From Croceibacterium segetis (GTDB lineage Bacteria > Pseudomonadota > Alphaproteobacteria > Sphingomonadales > Sphingomonadaceae), in assembly GCF_011320115.1 (NCBI RefSeq), contig NZ_JAANOZ010000003.1:1-64000 (forward strand): a stretch of 64,000 nt of DNA, written 5' to 3'. The translations under genes were made by a program, and so were the position numbers. The number at the start of each line of letters is the position of its first letter. The stretch's first letter is position 1. This document shows positions 36,118 through 44,426 of this stretch, one piece after another. The notes beneath the pieces were generated by a model. That model was not told the origin of the DNA, ran no database searches, and saw only the letters and a list, made by a program, of their open reading frames with translations.

Positions 36118-37349
36118 GCGGAGAGATCCTCTTCCTCGCCCACCGCATCCCGTTTCCCCCGGATCGCGGCGACAAGATCCGCTCGCACCATATCTTCAAG
36201 GCGCTGGCGGAGCTGGCGCCCGTGCACGTGGCGACGTTCGCCGAGACGGCGGCGGATCGCGCACAGGAGCCGTATCTGGCCTCCCTGGCCACGAGCCATT
36301 GCCTCGTGGCGCGGAGCAGGCCGCTCCCGCTCGCGGGCGTGCAAGCGTTGCTGCAAGGCGAGCCGATCAATCTGACCGCGTTTCGCCACCGCGCGATCGC
36401 CGACTTTATCGAACGCGCGCTGCGCGAAAGACCGGTCGACACGATCTACGTCTTCTCCGGCCAGATGGGCCAGTACGTCCCGGCGGATTGGGACGGACGC
36501 CTGGTGGTCGACATGGGGGACGTCGATTCGGCGAAGTTCGAATCCTATGCTCGCGACGCCAGCTGGCCCAAGGCCCCACTCTTCGCCCGCGAGGATCGCC
36601 TCTTGCGCATCGAGGAGGAACGCCTCGCCCGCATCGCCGATCGGACACTGCTGGTCAGCGAGGCCGAGGCGGCCCTGCTGCGCTCGCGCCTGCGCGAACC
36701 CCATCGCGCGCGGATCGAAGCGCTCGGCAACGGTATCGATTTCGCCGCCTTCGATCCGGCGAAAGCCGTTCCGCATCCCGAACTCGCCGCGACGCCGGGA
36801 CCGCACTTCGTGTTCACCGGGCAGATGGACTATCCGCCGAACATCGCCGCCGTGCAGCGGTTTGCGCGCATGATCCTGCCGGAAATCCGCAGGGCGCATC
36901 TCGCCGCGCAGTTCCATATCGTCGGCCGTGCGCCGACCGCCGAGGTGCGCGCGCTGGAGGGCGGGGGCGTCCGCGTGTGGGGTGAAGTCCCCGGGGTGCA
37001 ACCGTTCCTCGCCGGCGCCGACCTCGTCGTGGCGCCGCTGACCATCGCTCGCGGTATCCAGAACAAGGTGCTCGAGGCGATGGCGATGGCGCGCCCGGCG
37101 CTGCTCACCACCGATGCGGCGACGGGAATTGCCGCCACCGATGGAGTTCACTTCGCGGTCGAGGACGGCGACGCCGGTTTCGTTTCGCGGGCCCTGGCCC
37201 TGCTCGGTGACCGAACGGCCGCTGCGGCGATGGGCAGGGCGGCCCGCCGCTTCGTGATCGAGACGATGAGCTGGCCGGCGATGCTGGCCCCGCTGCCGCG
37301 ACTGGTGGGACGAGAGGCGAGGGTGCAGGGACGGCGCGATGCCGCATGA
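36114..37349 (+). CDS. TIGR03087-type glycosyltransferase of the XrtA system (GT4-like)
   Basis: The 411-residue GT-B enzyme starts GEILFLAHRIPFPPDRGDKIR, the typical opening of this group. It has VFTGQMDYPPNIAAVQRF at the start of the second domain, then ADLVVAPLTIARGIQNKVLEAMAMARP with the nucleotide-sugar-binding glutamate region of retaining GT4 enzymes. It probably adds a sugar to the repeat unit at the inner membrane's cytoplasmic face. The GTG overlaps the FemAB stop, and the end overlaps xrtA by 11 bp. Confidence 0.9.
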   Translation: MSGEILFLAHRIPFPPDRGDKIRSHHIFKALAELAPVHVATFAETAADRAQEPYLASLATSHCLVARSRPLPLAGVQALLQGEPINLTAFRHRAIADFIERALRERPVDTIYVFSGQMGQYVPADWDGRLVVDMGDVDSAKFESYARDASWPKAPLFAREDRLLRIEEERLARIADRTLLVSEAEAALLRSRLREPHRARIEALGNGIDFAAFDPAKAVPHPELAATPGPHFVFTGQMDYPPNIAAVQRFARMILPEIRRAHLAAQFHIVGRAPTAEVRALEGGGVRVWGEVPGVQPFLAGADLVVAPLTIARGIQNKVLEAMAMARPALLTTDAATGIAATDGVHFAVEDGDAGFVSRALALLGDRTAAAAMGRAARRFVIETMSWPAMLAPLPRLVGREARVQGRRDAA

Positions 37350-38367
37350 ACTGGCCATCGCGCGAGGCCGCGCATGGCGTCAGCGCGTGCCGCCCGCGTG
37401 GCGAACGCCGCTGCTGCAACTGGCCCTTGCCTGCGCCGCTCTTGCGCTGCTGACTCGCACCGACTGGTCTGAAATGGCGAGGCAGTGGTGGAACTCGTCG
37501 ACTTGCAACCACGTCCTGCTGATCCCGCCGATCCTCGCCTGGCTGGTGCACCTGCGCTGGCCTGAACTGGCAAAGCTGCGCCCGCAAGCGTGGTGGCCGG
37601 GCCTCGCGTGGCTCGCGGCGGGTTTGTCGACCTGGGCCCTGGGCACGGCGGCGAGTGTCAACCTCATCGCCCAACTCGGCACCGTGATGCTGATGCAGTC
37701 CGCGGTCGCCACCCTGCTCGGACCACGGATCGTCGCCGGGCTACTGTTCCCGCTTGCCTACATGATCTTTCTCGTGCCTTTCGGCGAAGAGATCGTCCCG
37801 CCGTTGCAGGCCATCACCGCGAAGATGGCCGTTGCGTTGACGCAGGCCAGCGGCGTTCCTGCCAGTATCGCCGGCGTGTTCATCGACACCCCGGTGGGCC
37901 GCTTCGAGGTCGCCGAGGCCTGTTCGGGGGTGAAGTTCCTCGTCGCCATGATCGCGCTCGGCACGCTGGTCGCGCACTTGTGCTTCCGTAGCTGGAAGCG
38001 CCGGGCGGTATTCATGGCCGCTTGCGCCGTTGTTCCGGTGCTCGCGAACGGCGTGCGCGCGTGGGGCACGATCTACGTTGCCCAGAGCCGCGGTGTGGAG
38101 TTCGCCGCGGGGTTCGATCACGTCGTCTACGGCTGGTTCTTCTTCGCGTTGGTGATGACGGGCTTGCTCGCGGTTTCCTGGCGGTACTTCGACCGGGCGG
38201 CGAATGATCGCCTGGTCGACGTAGAAGCCCTCGAAGCGTCCCCTTTGCTCAACCGCCTGGCGCGCTGCCGGATCGGCGGTTGGCATGCGCTGGCGGTCGT
38301 AGCGCTCGCCGTGCCGGCGGCGCTCCTGCTCGCCGACGGCCTTGCCGCCGCCGGCCTCCGTCCCTAA
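37339..38367 (+). CDS. xrtA: Exosortase A, without EpsI domain
   Basis: This multi-spanning membrane protease/transpeptidase is expected to cut and anchor PEP-CTERM proteins. The catalytic triad is complete: Cys195 in VAEACSGVKFL, Arg240 in LANGVRAWG, and His261 in GFDHVVYGWFFF. About eight membrane helices are visible, the last at about 305-335. The protein stops after 342 residues, just beyond that helix. Many XrtA proteins carry a C-terminal EpsI (DUF3485) domain or have epsI as the next gene; neither is seen, since asnB starts 11 bp later. Confidence 0.92.
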   Translation: MPHELAIARGRAWRQRVPPAWRTPLLQLALACAALALLTRTDWSEMARQWWNSSTCNHVLLIPPILAWLVHLRWPELAKLRPQAWWPGLAWLAAGLSTWALGTAASVNLIAQLGTVMLMQSAVATLLGPRIVAGLLFPLAYMIFLVPFGEEIVPPLQAITAKMAVALTQASGVPASIAGVFIDTPVGRFEVAEACSGVKFLVAMIALGTLVAHLCFRSWKRRAVFMAACAVVPVLANGVRAWGTIYVAQSRGVEFAAGFDHVVYGWFFFALVMTGLLAVSWRYFDRAANDRLVDVEALEASPLLNRLARCRIGGWHALAVVALAVPAALLLADGLAAAGLRP

Positions 38368-38378
38368 CCGCGAAGACA

Positions 38379-40277
38379 ATGTGCGGGATCGCGGGTCTAT
38401 TCCATTGCGGCACGATCAAGCCGGTCGATCCGGCGCGGGTCGAGCGGATGAGCAATGCGCTGGCGCATCGCGGGCCGGACGGGTCGGGCGTGTGGACCGC
38501 GCCGGGGGTCGGCCTCGGCCACCGTCGGCTGTCGATCATCGACATTGCCGGTTCGCCGCAGCCGATGCACGCCGCCGACGGTCGCGCGGTGCTCGTCTAC
38601 AACGGCGAAATCTACAATTACCGCGAGCTGCGCCGCGAGCTAACGAGCCTCGGCGCGCAGTTCCGCACCGAAGGGGATAGCGAGGTCATCCTCGCCGCCT
38701 GGCAGCAATGGGGTGCCGATTGCCTGCGGCGCTTCAACGGCATGTTCGCCTTCGCCATCTACGACTGCGTCCGGCGCGAGCTTTTCCTCGCCCGCGACCG
38801 CCTGGGGGTGAAGCCGTTGTATATGGCGCCCTTGAGCGACGGCAGTGTGGCTTTCGCCTCCGAGCTTAAGGGCCTGCTGGCGCACCCCCTGCTGCGGCGC
38901 GAAGTCGATCCGCTGGCGGTCGAGGATTACCTGACCTGGGGTTACGTGCCCGACCATCGCTCGATCCTGAAAGGCGTCGAAAAGCTGCCGGCCGGCCACT
39001 ACCGGCTGCTGCGGCACGACACGTCGCCCGCCGCGCCGGTGCGTTGGTGGGACGTCTCCTTCGCCGAACGGCACAACGGCAAGGCGGCCGATCTCGAAGC
39101 CGAGCTGCTGCACCATTTGCGCGAGGCGGTGACAAGCCGGATGGTCGCCGACGTGCCGCTCGGCGCGTTCCTCTCCGGCGGAGTCGATTCCTCGAGCGTC
39201 GTGGCGCTGATGGCCGAAGCGAGCCGCGAGCCGGTAAGGACCTGCTCGATCGGCTTCGACGTCGGCGCGTTCGACGAGACTTCCTACGCCGAGCAGGTGG
39301 CGCGCCTGTTCGCCACCGATCACCACGCGCGCACTGTCAGCGCCGACCAGTTCGGCGAAATCGACACGATTGCGGCGATGTTCGACGAGCCCTTCGCCGA
39401 CGCCTCCGCGCTGCCGACCTGGCGCGTCAGCCAGTTGGCGCGCGAGACGGTGACGGTGGCGCTTTCAGGCGACGGCGCTGACGAGGCGTTCGCCGGGTAT
39501 CGCCGGCAGGTGTTTCACGCGCACGAGGAGCAGGCGCGGCGCTGGCTGCCGGCGGGGTTCCGCCAATCGGTGCTTGGCGGGCTGGGTGCGGCCTACCCCA
39601 AGGCGGACTGGGCACCCCGCTCGTTGCGCTTGAAGACCACGCTGCTCTCGCTCGCGGGCAGCGGGGCCGAAGGCTATGCGCGGGCGCTGTCGGTCACGCC
39701 GCCCGAATTGCGCCGATCGCTCTATTCGCCCGATTTCGCACGGCAGATCGACGACTATCGCGCCGAAGACCCGCTCATCCGGCTTATGGAGAGCGCCCCT
39801 GCGCGCAGTGGGCTCGACCGCGCGCAATATGCCGACCTCAAGTTCTGGCTCCCGGGCGACATTCTCACCAAGGTCGATCGCACGAGTATGGCGGTGAGCC
39901 TCGAGGCGCGAGAGCCGCTGCTCGATCACCGGCTGGTCGAATTCGCGGCCGGCCTGCCTGAAGAGCTGCGGGTACGCGGAGCGCAGGGCAAGGTGCTGCT
40001 CAAGCGGGCCATGCGGCGCTATTTGCCGGACAACGTGCTCTACCGCCCGAAACAGGGTTTTGTCACACCGATCGCCGATTGGCTGCGCGGCCCCCTCTCG
40101 TCCGAGGCGCGGGCGATAGCCAAGAACGCGGCGTTGGCGCGCACCGGCTGGTTCGACCCGGCACGTCTCGCGGCTGCCGCCGAGGCGCATATTGCATCCC
40201 GTTTGGACCATTCTCGGCTGCTCTGGCAGTTGATTATGCTTGACAGATCGCTGCGCCATCTCGGTGTCGTTTCCTAA
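38379..40277 (+). CDS. Asparagine synthase-like XrtA-system amidotransferase
   Basis: The 632-residue protein has an N-terminal class II glutaminase with Cys2 (MCGIAGLFH) as nucleophile, so the start is fixed at this ATG. RRLSIIDIAGSPQPM, YNGEIYNY and the synthetase PP-loop FLSGGVDSSSVVALMA follow. Conserved VALSGDGADEAFAGY and LEAREPLLDHRLVEFA come later. In this locus it probably amidates a uronic-acid-like or other carboxyl group of the polymer rather than making asparagine, by inference from context. Confidence 0.9.
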   Translation: MCGIAGLFHCGTIKPVDPARVERMSNALAHRGPDGSGVWTAPGVGLGHRRLSIIDIAGSPQPMHAADGRAVLVYNGEIYNYRELRRELTSLGAQFRTEGDSEVILAAWQQWGADCLRRFNGMFAFAIYDCVRRELFLARDRLGVKPLYMAPLSDGSVAFASELKGLLAHPLLRREVDPLAVEDYLTWGYVPDHRSILKGVEKLPAGHYRLLRHDTSPAAPVRWWDVSFAERHNGKAADLEAELLHHLREAVTSRMVADVPLGAFLSGGVDSSSVVALMAEASREPVRTCSIGFDVGAFDETSYAEQVARLFATDHHARTVSADQFGEIDTIAAMFDEPFADASALPTWRVSQLARETVTVALSGDGADEAFAGYRRQVFHAHEEQARRWLPAGFRQSVLGGLGAAYPKADWAPRSLRLKTTLLSLAGSGAEGYARALSVTPPELRRSLYSPDFARQIDDYRAEDPLIRLMESAPARSGLDRAQYADLKFWLPGDILTKVDRTSMAVSLEAREPLLDHRLVEFAAGLPEELRVRGAQGKVLLKRAMRRYLPDNVLYRPKQGFVTPIADWLRGPLSSEARAIAKNAALARTGWFDPARLAAAAEAHIASRLDHSRLLWQLIMLDRSLRHLGVVS

Positions 40278-40285
40278 GCATTTTA

Positions 40286-40309
40286 GAGTGTTACCCTCGG
40301 GTCACACTC
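40286..40309. promoter_or_regulatory. Long inverted repeat between the XrtA locus and the rpfF-like gene
   Basis: GAGTGTTACCC (40286-40296) and GGGTCACACTC (40299-40309) are inverted copies with one mismatch and a 2-base spacer. No T run follows, which argues against a standard terminator for the amidotransferase gene. The compact, near-perfect symmetry fits the binding site of a dimeric regulator. Confidence 0.5.
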
Positions 40310-40335
40310 GCCTGTCCCATCGTGGCACCACAGGG

Positions 40336-40443
40336 CGCCAGCGGGGGTTAAGGGTAAATATTGCGTTGCCAAAGCGAGTCCGGCCAGCGTAGATTCCGCA
40401 TGTAGCGCCAAAACTTACAGGGGGCGCGGGGTCGCCAGCGGGG
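40336..40443 (+). repeat. 11-bp direct repeat flanking the candidate rpfF-like promoter
   Basis: CGCCAGCGGGG occurs at 40336-40346 and again at 40433-40443, followed by TTAAGGGTAAAT and TAAAT respectively. The copies lie before and after the promoter-like sequence; the second overlaps the ribosome site of the downstream gene. Confidence 0.4.
40366..40395 (+). promoter_or_regulatory. Candidate sigma70-type promoter of the rpfF-like gene
   Basis: TTGCCA (40366-40371) and TAGATT (40390-40395) are spaced by 18 bases, giving a leader of roughly 50 bases before the ATG. Each hexamer agrees with consensus at four of six positions, so this is tentative. Confidence 0.35.
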
Positions 40444-40450
40444 TAAATGT

Positions 40451-41407
40451 ATGGACCGGTTGTCGGGACATATCGAAAATGTCGAACCGGTTTCCAACGA
40501 CACGGATGTTTCCGCGTTCGGTTTCGGCGCGGGTCACGAGCAGATCATCGAGGAGCACGTTCGTCATCGTGCGGTCGATCCGCAATTGTTTGAGCTCGAC
40601 GAACTTGATTGCTTGTACGAAGCGCAGACCGCGACGCTGTGGTCGTACATGCGCCCGCAGGGCCGGCCAAGCTTCACGCCGACGATGCTCCGTGACTTCG
40701 AGACCTGGCAGCGCCTGATCGGCGCCGACTTTGGCCCCGACAAGGTGCCGCTGCGTTATCTGGTGCTCGGCAGCCGTTCACCCGGCGTGTTCTGCTTCGG
40801 CGGTGACCTGGCGCTGTTCCAGACGCTGATCCGCACCGGCAACCGCCAGGGCCTGGCGAACTATGGTTTCCGCTGCGTCGAGATCCTCCACCGCAACATG
40901 CATTCGCTCGACTTGCCGATGCTGACCATCGGGCTCGTCGAAGGCGCGGCGCTCGGCGGCGGGTTCGAGGCGCTGCTGTCGTTCGATTTCCTCATCGCCG
41001 AGCGCGGAGCCACGTTCGGGCTGCCGGAAATCCTGTTCGGTCTGTTCCCCGGCATGGGCGCGCACTCGATCCTCTCGCGCCGCCTCGGTAGCGCGATGGC
41101 CGACCGGTTGATCCTGTCGAACGAAACCTACACCGCCGAACACATGTACGAGATCGGGCTGGTCCACCAGCTCGCCGAACCGGGCGAGGGCCTCAAGGCC
41201 TGCCGCGATTTCATCAAGCGCTCCGAACGGCGCCATCCGGGCCTGGTCAACGCACGAAGGGCGATGAAGCGCACGCGGCCCATCGAGCTGCGCGAGCTGA
41301 AGGACATCGTCGAGCTCTGGGCCGACGCCGCCATTCAGCTCACCGAGCAGGACCTCAAGGTAATGAGCCGGCTGACCCGCGCTCAGGAGCGCGTCGGCCA
41401 CGCCTGA
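40451..41407 (+). CDS. RpfF-like crotonase-family protein (DSF-type signal synthase)
   Basis: The 318-residue crotonase-fold protein has a long polar N-terminus (about 45 residues), then LVLGSRSPGVFCFGGDLALF (oxyanion region), VEGAALGGGFEALLSFDFLI, and FGLPEILFGLFPGMGAHSIL. Glu173 (GGGFEA) and Glu193 (LPEILF) are 20 residues apart, as are the two catalytic glutamates known in RpfF of Xanthomonas, which makes cis-2-unsaturated fatty-acid signals from 3-hydroxyacyl-ACP. Ordinary enoyl-CoA hydratases do not show the LFGLFPGMGA stretch in this form. The ATG at 40451 has GGGG 7 bases upstream. No rpfC, rpfG or rpfB follows; it converges on a pirin gene. Confidence 0.82.
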   Translation: MDRLSGHIENVEPVSNDTDVSAFGFGAGHEQIIEEHVRHRAVDPQLFELDELDCLYEAQTATLWSYMRPQGRPSFTPTMLRDFETWQRLIGADFGPDKVPLRYLVLGSRSPGVFCFGGDLALFQTLIRTGNRQGLANYGFRCVEILHRNMHSLDLPMLTIGLVEGAALGGGFEALLSFDFLIAERGATFGLPEILFGLFPGMGAHSILSRRLGSAMADRLILSNETYTAEHMYEIGLVHQLAEPGEGLKACRDFIKRSERRHPGLVNARRAMKRTRPIELRELKDIVELWADAAIQLTEQDLKVMSRLTRAQERVGHA

Positions 41408-41436
41408 CCCGCGCTTAGCGCGCGCCTGTGCCCGTA

Positions 41437-42135
41437 TCAGCGGGCATCGACCATCACCAGTTCGCAATCCTCGAGCGCCTCGACGGTGATCGCTTCCTCC
41501 CCGGTGATCGCGATACCGTCGCGGGCGTTCGCTTGGACGCCGTTGACGCGAATGCGCCCGCCGGTCGCGACGAGGTACTGGTGCCGCGTGGGCGAGGCTT
41601 CGTAAGTCACGCTGTCGCCCGCCGGCAAGGTCGCCGCGAGGATGCGCGCGTCCGAGCGGATCGGCAGCGCGTCGTCCTTCTCGGGTTCGCCGCTGGCGAC
41701 GATCTCCCACCGCCCGGCACGTTCGCCGCGGGGGAACTCGCGCATGCCCCAGCCGGGCTCACCGCCGGCCTGGTCGGGCAGGATCCAGATCTGGAACAGC
41801 GTCGTGTCCTCGCTCTCGACGTTGTATTCGGCGTGGGCGACGCCGCTCCCGGCGCTCATCACCTGCACGTCGCCGGCGCCGGTACGCCCGGTGTTGCCGA
41901 GCGAATCCTTGTGAGTGATCGCCCCGGTGCGGACGAAGGTGACGATTTCCATGTTGGCGTGGCTGTGCGGCGGAAAGCCGCTTTGCGGGGCGATTGTGTC
42001 GTCGTTCCACACGCGGATCTTGCCCCAGCCCATGCGCTCGGGGTCGTGGTAGTCGGCGAAGCTGAAGTGAAAGCGGGTGTCGAGCCAGCCGTGGTCGCTG
42101 TGCGCCAGGCCGGCGAAAGGACGGATATCGATCAT
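41437..42135 (-). CDS. Pirin family protein
   Basis: This 232-residue bicupin has an N-terminal metal site in FPPHSHANMEIVTFV (His residues and Glu), DVQVMSAGSGVAHAEYN, and a degenerate second cupin. It resembles YhaK/pirin proteins, some of which have quercetinase activity; the substrate here is unknown. The ATG at 42135 is preceded by GAGGTGG at good spacing; a GTG at 42147 would remove that site from the leader. Confidence 0.88.
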   Translation of the reverse strand: MIDIRPFAGLAHSDHGWLDTRFHFSFADYHDPERMGWGKIRVWNDDTIAPQSGFPPHSHANMEIVTFVRTGAITHKDSLGNTGRTGAGDVQVMSAGSGVAHAEYNVESEDTTLFQIWILPDQAGGEPGWGMREFPRGERAGRWEIVASGEPEKDDALPIRSDARILAATLPAGDSVTYEASPTRHQYLVATGGRIRVNGVQANARDGIAITGEEAITVEALEDCELVMVDAR

Positions 42136-42203
42136 CGGGTAGTCCACCTCGGCGGGGTGTTGCCGCCGGTATGTGAGTTAGATGCGAACGGTGGGTGAAG
42201 GCT

Positions 42204-42524
42204 TCAAGGACGCGGAAGCTTGAGATCGCGCCCGGCCGGCTCGTAGCGCCGCTCGCCGGTCAGCGGGTCCATCCACACCTCCAGGAGCTGGCCGGTCTCA
42301 TGGTCGACGAACTTCTCCTTGGTCAGCTCCCAATCGGTATGCTCGACCCGCGGCGGCGTGCCGGGACGGCCGTAGCGGCGCTCGAGCCCGACGCTGGCGA
42401 AGATCAGCGCTCCGGTGATCATCAGGCCAATGCCGCCACCACCCGTCAGCACCGTCAACACCGTGCCGCCGAACAGCATCAGCGCGCCGATGGCCAAGAC
42501 CAGCAGGCGGGCATTCGGGCTCAT
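42204..42524 (-). CDS. Small membrane protein, unknown function
   Basis: The 106-residue protein has two membrane helices (residues 6-27 and 30-46) followed by a soluble tail with WELTKEKFVDHETGQLLEVW and DPLTGERRYEP. I do not recognise a family. The ATG overlaps the stop of the upstream YbjQ gene (ATGA), so both are expressed together. Confidence 0.65.
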   Translation of the reverse strand: MSPNARLLVLAIGALMLFGGTVLTVLTGGGGIGLMITGALIFASVGLERRYGRPGTPPRVEHTDWELTKEKFVDHETGQLLEVWMDPLTGERRYEPAGRDLKLPRP

Positions 42525-42841
42525 TCGGCGGCCAGCTTCACGGCGGTGCCGTAGGCGACGACTTCGTTCATGGTCTGGCCGATCTCGCCCGAATCGAAGC
42601 GCATCATCACGACCGCGTCGGCGCCCATCAGCTGCGCATTCTGGACCAAGCGATCGAGCGCATGACGGCGCGTGTCCTCGACCAGCGAAGTATATTCCTT
42701 GATCTCACCGCCGCCGAGCGAACGCAGCCCGGCCATGACGTTGCCGCCCAATCCGCGGCTGCGGACGACCACGCCGAACACCTGCCCGATGGTCTCGGTC
42801 ACGCGGTGGCCGACGATGTTTTCGGTTGTCACAACGATCAT
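42521..42841 (-). CDS. YbjQ / UPF0145 family protein
   Basis: The 106-residue protein matches the YbjQ layout: TENIVGHRVTETIGQVFGVVVRSR at the front, LGGGEIKEYTSLVEDTRRHALDRL in the middle, and GADAVVMMRFDSG and VAYGTAVKL at the end. The family is sometimes called heavy-metal-binding, but its function is not settled. A GGGAGAG ribosome site precedes the ATG. Confidence 0.88.
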   Translation of the reverse strand: MIVVTTENIVGHRVTETIGQVFGVVVRSRGLGGNVMAGLRSLGGGEIKEYTSLVEDTRRHALDRLVQNAQLMGADAVVMMRFDSGEIGQTMNEVVAYGTAVKLAAE

Positions 42842-42872
42842 TCGACTCTCCCTCGTTGCCCAGCGCGCATTT

Positions 42873-43985
42873 CTACACCGCTCCGTGCCCTTGTGCCATG
42901 TATTCGGCGCTCTGCATTTCCTTGAGCCGGCTGACCGTGCGCTCGAACTCGAAGCTGCCGTCTCCCACGGGATAGAGCGCCTCGGGCGCGGCGGCCGCGG
43001 TGGCGAACAGCTTGACGTTGTTCTCGTAGAGCGAATCGATCAGCGTGACGAAGCGCGCGGCCTCGTCGCGCCGTTCCGCGTCCATCACCGGGATGCCGAC
43101 GACGATGACCGTGTGATAGGCCTGGGCGATGGCGAGGTAGTCCGCCGCCCCGCGCGGCTCGCCGCACAAGCGCTTGAAACTGAAAACGGCGACGCCCTTC
43201 AGGCTCTTGGGCACGTGCAGCGTCCGTCCGCCGCCGAGGTCGAGGTTGGCCGAGGGAACATGCGCGGCGTCTTCCGGCGGATAGTCGGTCAGGCGAAAAA
43301 ACACCTCGCGGACTTGCTCGGTCGCTTCCGGGCCGAGCGGGGTGTGCCAGGTGCCGATGCCGGCGAGGCGCTGGAGGCGGTAATCGACCGGGCCGGTAAG
43401 CGGCAGCACGTCGAGTTCGCGTTCGATCAGCGCGATGAACGGCAGGAACAGCCCGCGGTTGAGACCGTCCTTGTAGAGGTCCGACGGCTGGCGGTTCGAG
43501 GTCGTGACCACGGTCACGTTCTCGTCGCAGATCAGCGCAGTGAACAGCCGGCTCATGATCATCGCGTCGGCGGTGTTCTTGACCACCATCTCGTCGAACG
43601 CGAGGCAGCGGACGTCCTCGGCGATGCGCGCGGCGACAGGGCCTATGGGGTCGCCGGCTTCTTTCTTGCGCTCGTCGCTCAGCAGCCGGTCGATCTCGAG
43701 CATGAAGGCGTGGAAGTGGACGCGGCGCTTGCGGCGGATCGGCAGCGTCTCGACGAACAGGTCCATCAGCATCGACTTTCCGCGGCCGACGCCGCCCCAC
43801 AGGTAGAGCCCGCGCACGCGCTCCTGCTCGCGGCCGAACAGGCGGGCGAGGGCGCCCGGCTCGCGCGCCGTGACGAGCTCGTCCTGCAACAGCTGCAGGC
43901 GTTCGGCCGCAGCGCGTTGGCCGGGATCGGCCTCGAGCTCTCCGGCCGCGACGAGCGCTTCGTAGCGCGCGAGCATGCCGGTCAT
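42873..43985 (-). CDS. zapE: Cell division protein ZapE (AFG1-like ATPase)
   Basis: The 370-residue P-loop ATPase has Walker A GGVGRGKS at 64-71, RCLAFDEM as Walker B near 125, and the AFG1 signatures FHAFMLEI, TTSNRQPSDLYKDGLNR and FLPFIALIE. ZapE acts on FtsZ assembly in E. coli. The ATG at 43985 is chosen because it overlaps the thioesterase stop (ATGA) and gives the family N-terminus; longer frames upstream are shadows of that gene. Confidence 0.9.
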   Translation of the reverse strand: MTGMLARYEALVAAGELEADPGQRAAAERLQLLQDELVTAREPGALARLFGREQERVRGLYLWGGVGRGKSMLMDLFVETLPIRRKRRVHFHAFMLEIDRLLSDERKKEAGDPIGPVAARIAEDVRCLAFDEMVVKNTADAMIMSRLFTALICDENVTVVTTSNRQPSDLYKDGLNRGLFLPFIALIERELDVLPLTGPVDYRLQRLAGIGTWHTPLGPEATEQVREVFFRLTDYPPEDAAHVPSANLDLGGGRTLHVPKSLKGVAVFSFKRLCGEPRGAADYLAIAQAYHTVIVVGIPVMDAERRDEAARFVTLIDSLYENNVKLFATAAAAPEALYPVGDGSFEFERTVSRLKEMQSAEYMAQGHGAV

Positions 43986-44425
43986 GCGGCGATCTTGCGG
44001 ACGATGCCGGAGAAGCCGGCCACGGTGGTCTCGCCCTGGACGATCCTGCCCTGGACGAACAGCATCCGCCCGGTCTCGCGCAGGATCGACACGAGGGCAT
44101 CGAGCGGTTCGTCCATGCTGCCGACGCCGATGAACTGGACCGACAGCTCGATGGTTACCGAGGCGGCGAGGTCCTGGCCGGTCAGCAAGCCGGGGCCCGC
44201 GAACAGCGAGGCGTCTGCGAAGGCGGAGATGATCCCGCCGTGGATCGCGCCGTGGACGTTGCCCATGAGGTGGGACGGGAAAATTCGCGTCCGCGCGACG
44301 CCGGCGCCTTCTTCGCGCACCAGCAGAGTCCCGATGACCTCGCGGTTGAAGGCGCCAGGGACGCGCCATTCCCGCCAGCCCGGATGGTCGGGCGCGGGCA
44401 GGAGGATGTCTTCGAGCCCCGCCAA
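43982..44425 (-). CDS. PaaI-family hotdog thioesterase
   Basis: The 147-residue protein contains GNVHGAIHGGIISAFADASLF, the hotdog-fold catalytic helix of PaaI-type acyl-CoA thioesterases, and the strand SVTIELSVQFIGVGSMDEPL. The start is TTG one base after the sdhB stop, with no clear ribosome site, so translation may depend on coupling. It sits between sdhB and zapE. Confidence 0.82.
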   Translation of the reverse strand: MAGLEDILLPAPDHPGWREWRVPGAFNREVIGTLLVREEGAGVARTRIFPSHLMGNVHGAIHGGIISAFADASLFAGPGLLTGQDLAASVTIELSVQFIGVGSMDEPLDALVSILRETGRMLFVQGRIVQGETTVAGFSGIVRKIAA

Positions 44426-44426
44426 G

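Noticed and set aside
41410-41422. Hairpin CGCGC-TTA-GCGCG after the rpfF-like gene as a terminator
   Set aside because: The stem is only 5 bp of alternating GC, common in this DNA, and no T run follows on either strand.
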